A DNA stretch of 36,159 nucleotides, from contig JBQDZM010000028.1 in assembly GCA_052108535.1 (NCBI GenBank), positions 1 to 36,159 of the forward strand. Reading direction: 5' to 3'. Shown in pieces: positions 34,451-36,159 of the stretch. The translations under genes and the position numbers were made by a program. Within the stretch, counting starts at the first letter, position 1. Each line of letters begins with the position of its first letter. Origin of the DNA: Galactobacter sp052108535 (lineage in GTDB: Bacteria > Actinomycetota > Actinomycetes > Actinomycetales > Micrococcaceae). The notes under the pieces were generated by a model, which was not told where the DNA came from, did not search any database, and worked only from the letters and a program-made list of their open reading frames with translations.

Positions 34451-35470
34451 TCACCCCGGGCAGCCGGGTGCTTGGGTTCCGGGGAGGCAAGGCCCGGAAA
34501 CGTGGAGATGCTTGGTCCGCCAGATCTCCACCGTGTACGGGTCGGAGGCCACCTGCGTGGAGCCAGGAATCGGCACCCAAGCACCATCACCGACCTGATA
34601 CTCACCCTCAAACGTGGTCACCACCTGCACCGAATACGTGCCCGTCTCCTTGTATCGGTGACTGGTCACTGTCTCCGTCTCGAACGCCGTCGCAGAATCC
34701 TCCAACACCGACGCGGGCAACGCCGCCCCCGGCTCCTGCGTCACCCTCGGCCCCGACCCGTCACCATAATCAAAGGAATACGACACCGGCTTAGCCCGAA
34801 CCAGAACACTGCGCCCCAGAACTTGCGCCTCCAACTCCTGCTCATCCCCCACAGCCCAAACATTCGTCACCGCATTCCGCAGCCCGAACCCACCCAGATC
34901 CGCCTCCACTCGTGAAGCGGCAATCGGCAACACCGTGTACTCCGACAACGACACCCCCGCAATCGCCGCACCACCGGCATCCGCCTCGCCGATGCCCGCA
35001 CTCGAGCCAGTCCCCACGCCGGTGCCACCACCAGCAGCATTCCCACCACCGACGGCGGCCGGAACAGCCGGGCAATACGCGCCGTCCCCCAAGGCACACA
35101 AAAGCCCCCACGCCGCCCGCTGCATGGACCCCAACGTCCTATCCCGATCCTTCTCCACCGGAGTCCGCGTATCCACCCACCCCCGCGTCACCACCCGCGG
35201 GGCCCTCGGTGGACTCGACGCTCCTACGGAACTTGACCTCCGCTGACGGGGAGATGAGGTCGATGACTTTTGAACAGATGGGCCACTTGCAGCTGCGCTA
35301 GTCCATGATCGCTTGGGTAAAGCTGGTTGCCTTCCTACCCAGCTATCAGCAGAAACGCGAAAGCCAGCGTCGCCAGCAGCGGATGCCCAGCGTTCATCGC
35401 GCTCGTCATGCGCGGCTGGGATGAGAAAACTCAGTACCAGCACTCCGATACCTATGGATCCGCCGATCAT
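34451..35470 (-). CDS. Secreted or anchored protein with PKD-like domain
   Basis: A 339-residue protein. The N-terminus MIGGSIGIGVLVLSFLIPAA is a likely signal or anchor. Residues about 45-95 are Ser/Arg-rich, then TLGSMQRAAWGLLCALGDG and a Gly-rich stretch follow. A C-terminal PKD-type repeat has VSYSFDYGDGSGP and SHRYKETGTYSVQV. PKD modules mediate extracellular protein or sugar contacts. Codons with A or T in third position (ATA, TTA, AGT, GGA) are more frequent than in the neighbours, especially in the 5' third. The start overlaps the upstream lipoprotein stop by four bases. A frameshift in the low-complexity middle cannot be excluded. Confidence 0.7.
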   Translation of the reverse strand: MIGGSIGIGVLVLSFLIPAAHDERDERWASAAGDAGFRVSADSWVGRQPALPKRSWTSAAASGPSVQKSSTSSPRQRRSSSVGASSPPRAPRVVTRGWVDTRTPVEKDRDRTLGSMQRAAWGLLCALGDGAYCPAVPAAVGGGNAAGGGTGVGTGSSAGIGEADAGGAAIAGVSLSEYTVLPIAASRVEADLGGFGLRNAVTNVWAVGDEQELEAQVLGRSVLVRAKPVSYSFDYGDGSGPRVTQEPGAALPASVLEDSATAFETETVTSHRYKETGTYSVQVVTTFEGEYQVGDGAWVPIPGSTQVASDPYTVEIWRTKHLHVSGPCLPGTQAPGCPG

Positions 35471-36150
35471 CTGTTCTTCACGGATCCTTCAACAGTGGCT
35501 GCGTCCCAGGCCAGCCATGAGTCACCGTTCCGGACCAACCACACTCGCATGGTTACTGTCTCCTCTGTCCCGACCTCATAGTCCGGAGCAGGTCCTGAAT
35601 CGTCATAAATCCGCACACCTGCAGAGACAATTCCGACGTCCCAAGGCAGAGTCTCTTCCGTCGGAGGTCCCGCTCGCATGGACTCAGATTGGACAGTGGT
35701 ACCACCCCCAATGCGCCATGCCTTCTTCTCCTGGTGCATCTCCTTCAACTTCTTGATGTTGTAGGTGCAGTACTCGCAGTCCGGATCAGAGGCAGCCTTG
35801 AATAGCGACGGATCCCCGGTATCCATCGCATAGTCATACGTCTTGAACCAATATTCGATGAAGGCCTTCTGCCCGTCCTCGGTGTTGGCCTTGGCGGCTT
35901 CGGGATACTCGGGCACGGGAACGTTCTTGGCCGGAGACGTCTCGGTGGCTGGCTGATACTCCCTGTCCCCCGTGCCGGATCCGGCGCTCGGTGACGCATC
36001 CCCACTGCTACTCGGCGTCGGCGGCACATATTTCTCCGACGCCGTGGGCGTGAAGGTCTTCCCCGGATCGGGGCCACCGGTACACCCACTCAAAACCAAC
36101 ACCAACCCCAGCGCCGGTGCCAGCCACACAGCGCCCCCAGCCCGCCGCAC
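35467..36150 (-). CDS. Lipoprotein, DUF6318-like
   Basis: A 227-residue lipoprotein: the hydrophobic start ends in the lipobox LVLSGC, placing the lipidated cysteine near residue 23. A Pro/Ser/Thr-rich linker (about residues 25-75) leads to a domain with EYPEAAKANTEDGQKAF, YWFKTYDYAMDTGD and DCEYCTYNIKKL, which looks like the DUF6318 domain of Micrococcaceae. Function is unknown. The GTG start at 36150 is nine bases from the window end; the frame is open upstream, so an earlier start outside the window is possible. It is probably cotranscribed with the PKD protein. Confidence 0.8.
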   Translation of the reverse strand: MRRAGGAVWLAPALGLVLVLSGCTGGPDPGKTFTPTASEKYVPPTPSSSGDASPSAGSGTGDREYQPATETSPAKNVPVPEYPEAAKANTEDGQKAFIEYWFKTYDYAMDTGDPSLFKAASDPDCEYCTYNIKKLKEMHQEKKAWRIGGGTTVQSESMRAGPPTEETLPWDVGIVSAGVRIYDDSGPAPDYEVGTEETVTMRVWLVRNGDSWLAWDAATVEGSVKNR

Positions 36151-36159
36151 CGTGTGACC

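Overview
The window comes from a high-GC actinobacterium, most likely a member of the Micrococcaceae; the genus cannot be settled by eye. The reasons are the gene order tRNA-Trp–secE–nusG–rplK–rplA–rplJ–rplL…rpoB–rpoC, an RpoB beginning MVASSTS, mycothiol synthase next to a GlnR-type regulator, a ppk–mutT1 pair, a HadA/HadB–MurB cluster, and a DUF6318-type lipoprotein at the right edge. No transposon, prophage, CRISPR array or integrase was seen. One 100-base block of N (20078-20177) lies inside a gene.

Left part (1-13366, mostly minus strand) is the transcription/translation block. A promoter upstream of tRNA-Trp starts tRNA-Trp, secE, nusG, rplK and rplA. A strong hairpin follows rplA. rplJ-rplL have their own consensus-like promoter and an L10-type leader ending in an intrinsic-terminator-like hairpin. 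An oppositely oriented thiolase gene (7875-9062) sits between rplL and rpoB, so rpoB-rpoC start from a separate promoter. The far left edge is an extreme run of C and G homopolymers just past rpoC.

Middle part (13442-28095) holds metabolic and stress genes. These are aspC and a PspC-domain protein, pfkA, and a minus-strand unit of a 39-residue membrane protein, a nitrobindin-like protein and a YgfZ-like protein. Then come an integral membrane protein, glnR with GlnR-box-like half-sites in its own promoter, and mshD interrupted by an in-frame 24-bp tandem repeat. They are followed by ppk–mutT1, a small acetyltransferase-like protein, thyA–dfrA–membrane protein, a PhnB-like protein and an E. 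coli-type asd. Many of these genes show a TANNNT hexamer 6-7 bases before the start codon, which suggests leaderless mRNAs.

Right part (28058-36159): a perfect hairpin separates asd from a minus-strand operon (86-aa membrane protein, hadA, hadB, murB) whose genes overlap by 4 bases. Divergent from it is a 1063-aa fusion of a β-phosphoglucomutase-like HAD domain with a GH65 disaccharide phosphorylase, coupled to a second HAD hydrolase. The last two genes (minus) encode a PKD-domain surface protein and a lipoprotein, with codon use unlike the rest.

No undescribed multi-gene system is evident. The most interesting items are the mshD minisatellite, the glnR control region with a possible leaderless leader peptide, the interrupted rplJL/rpoBC arrangement and the leaderless-start pattern.
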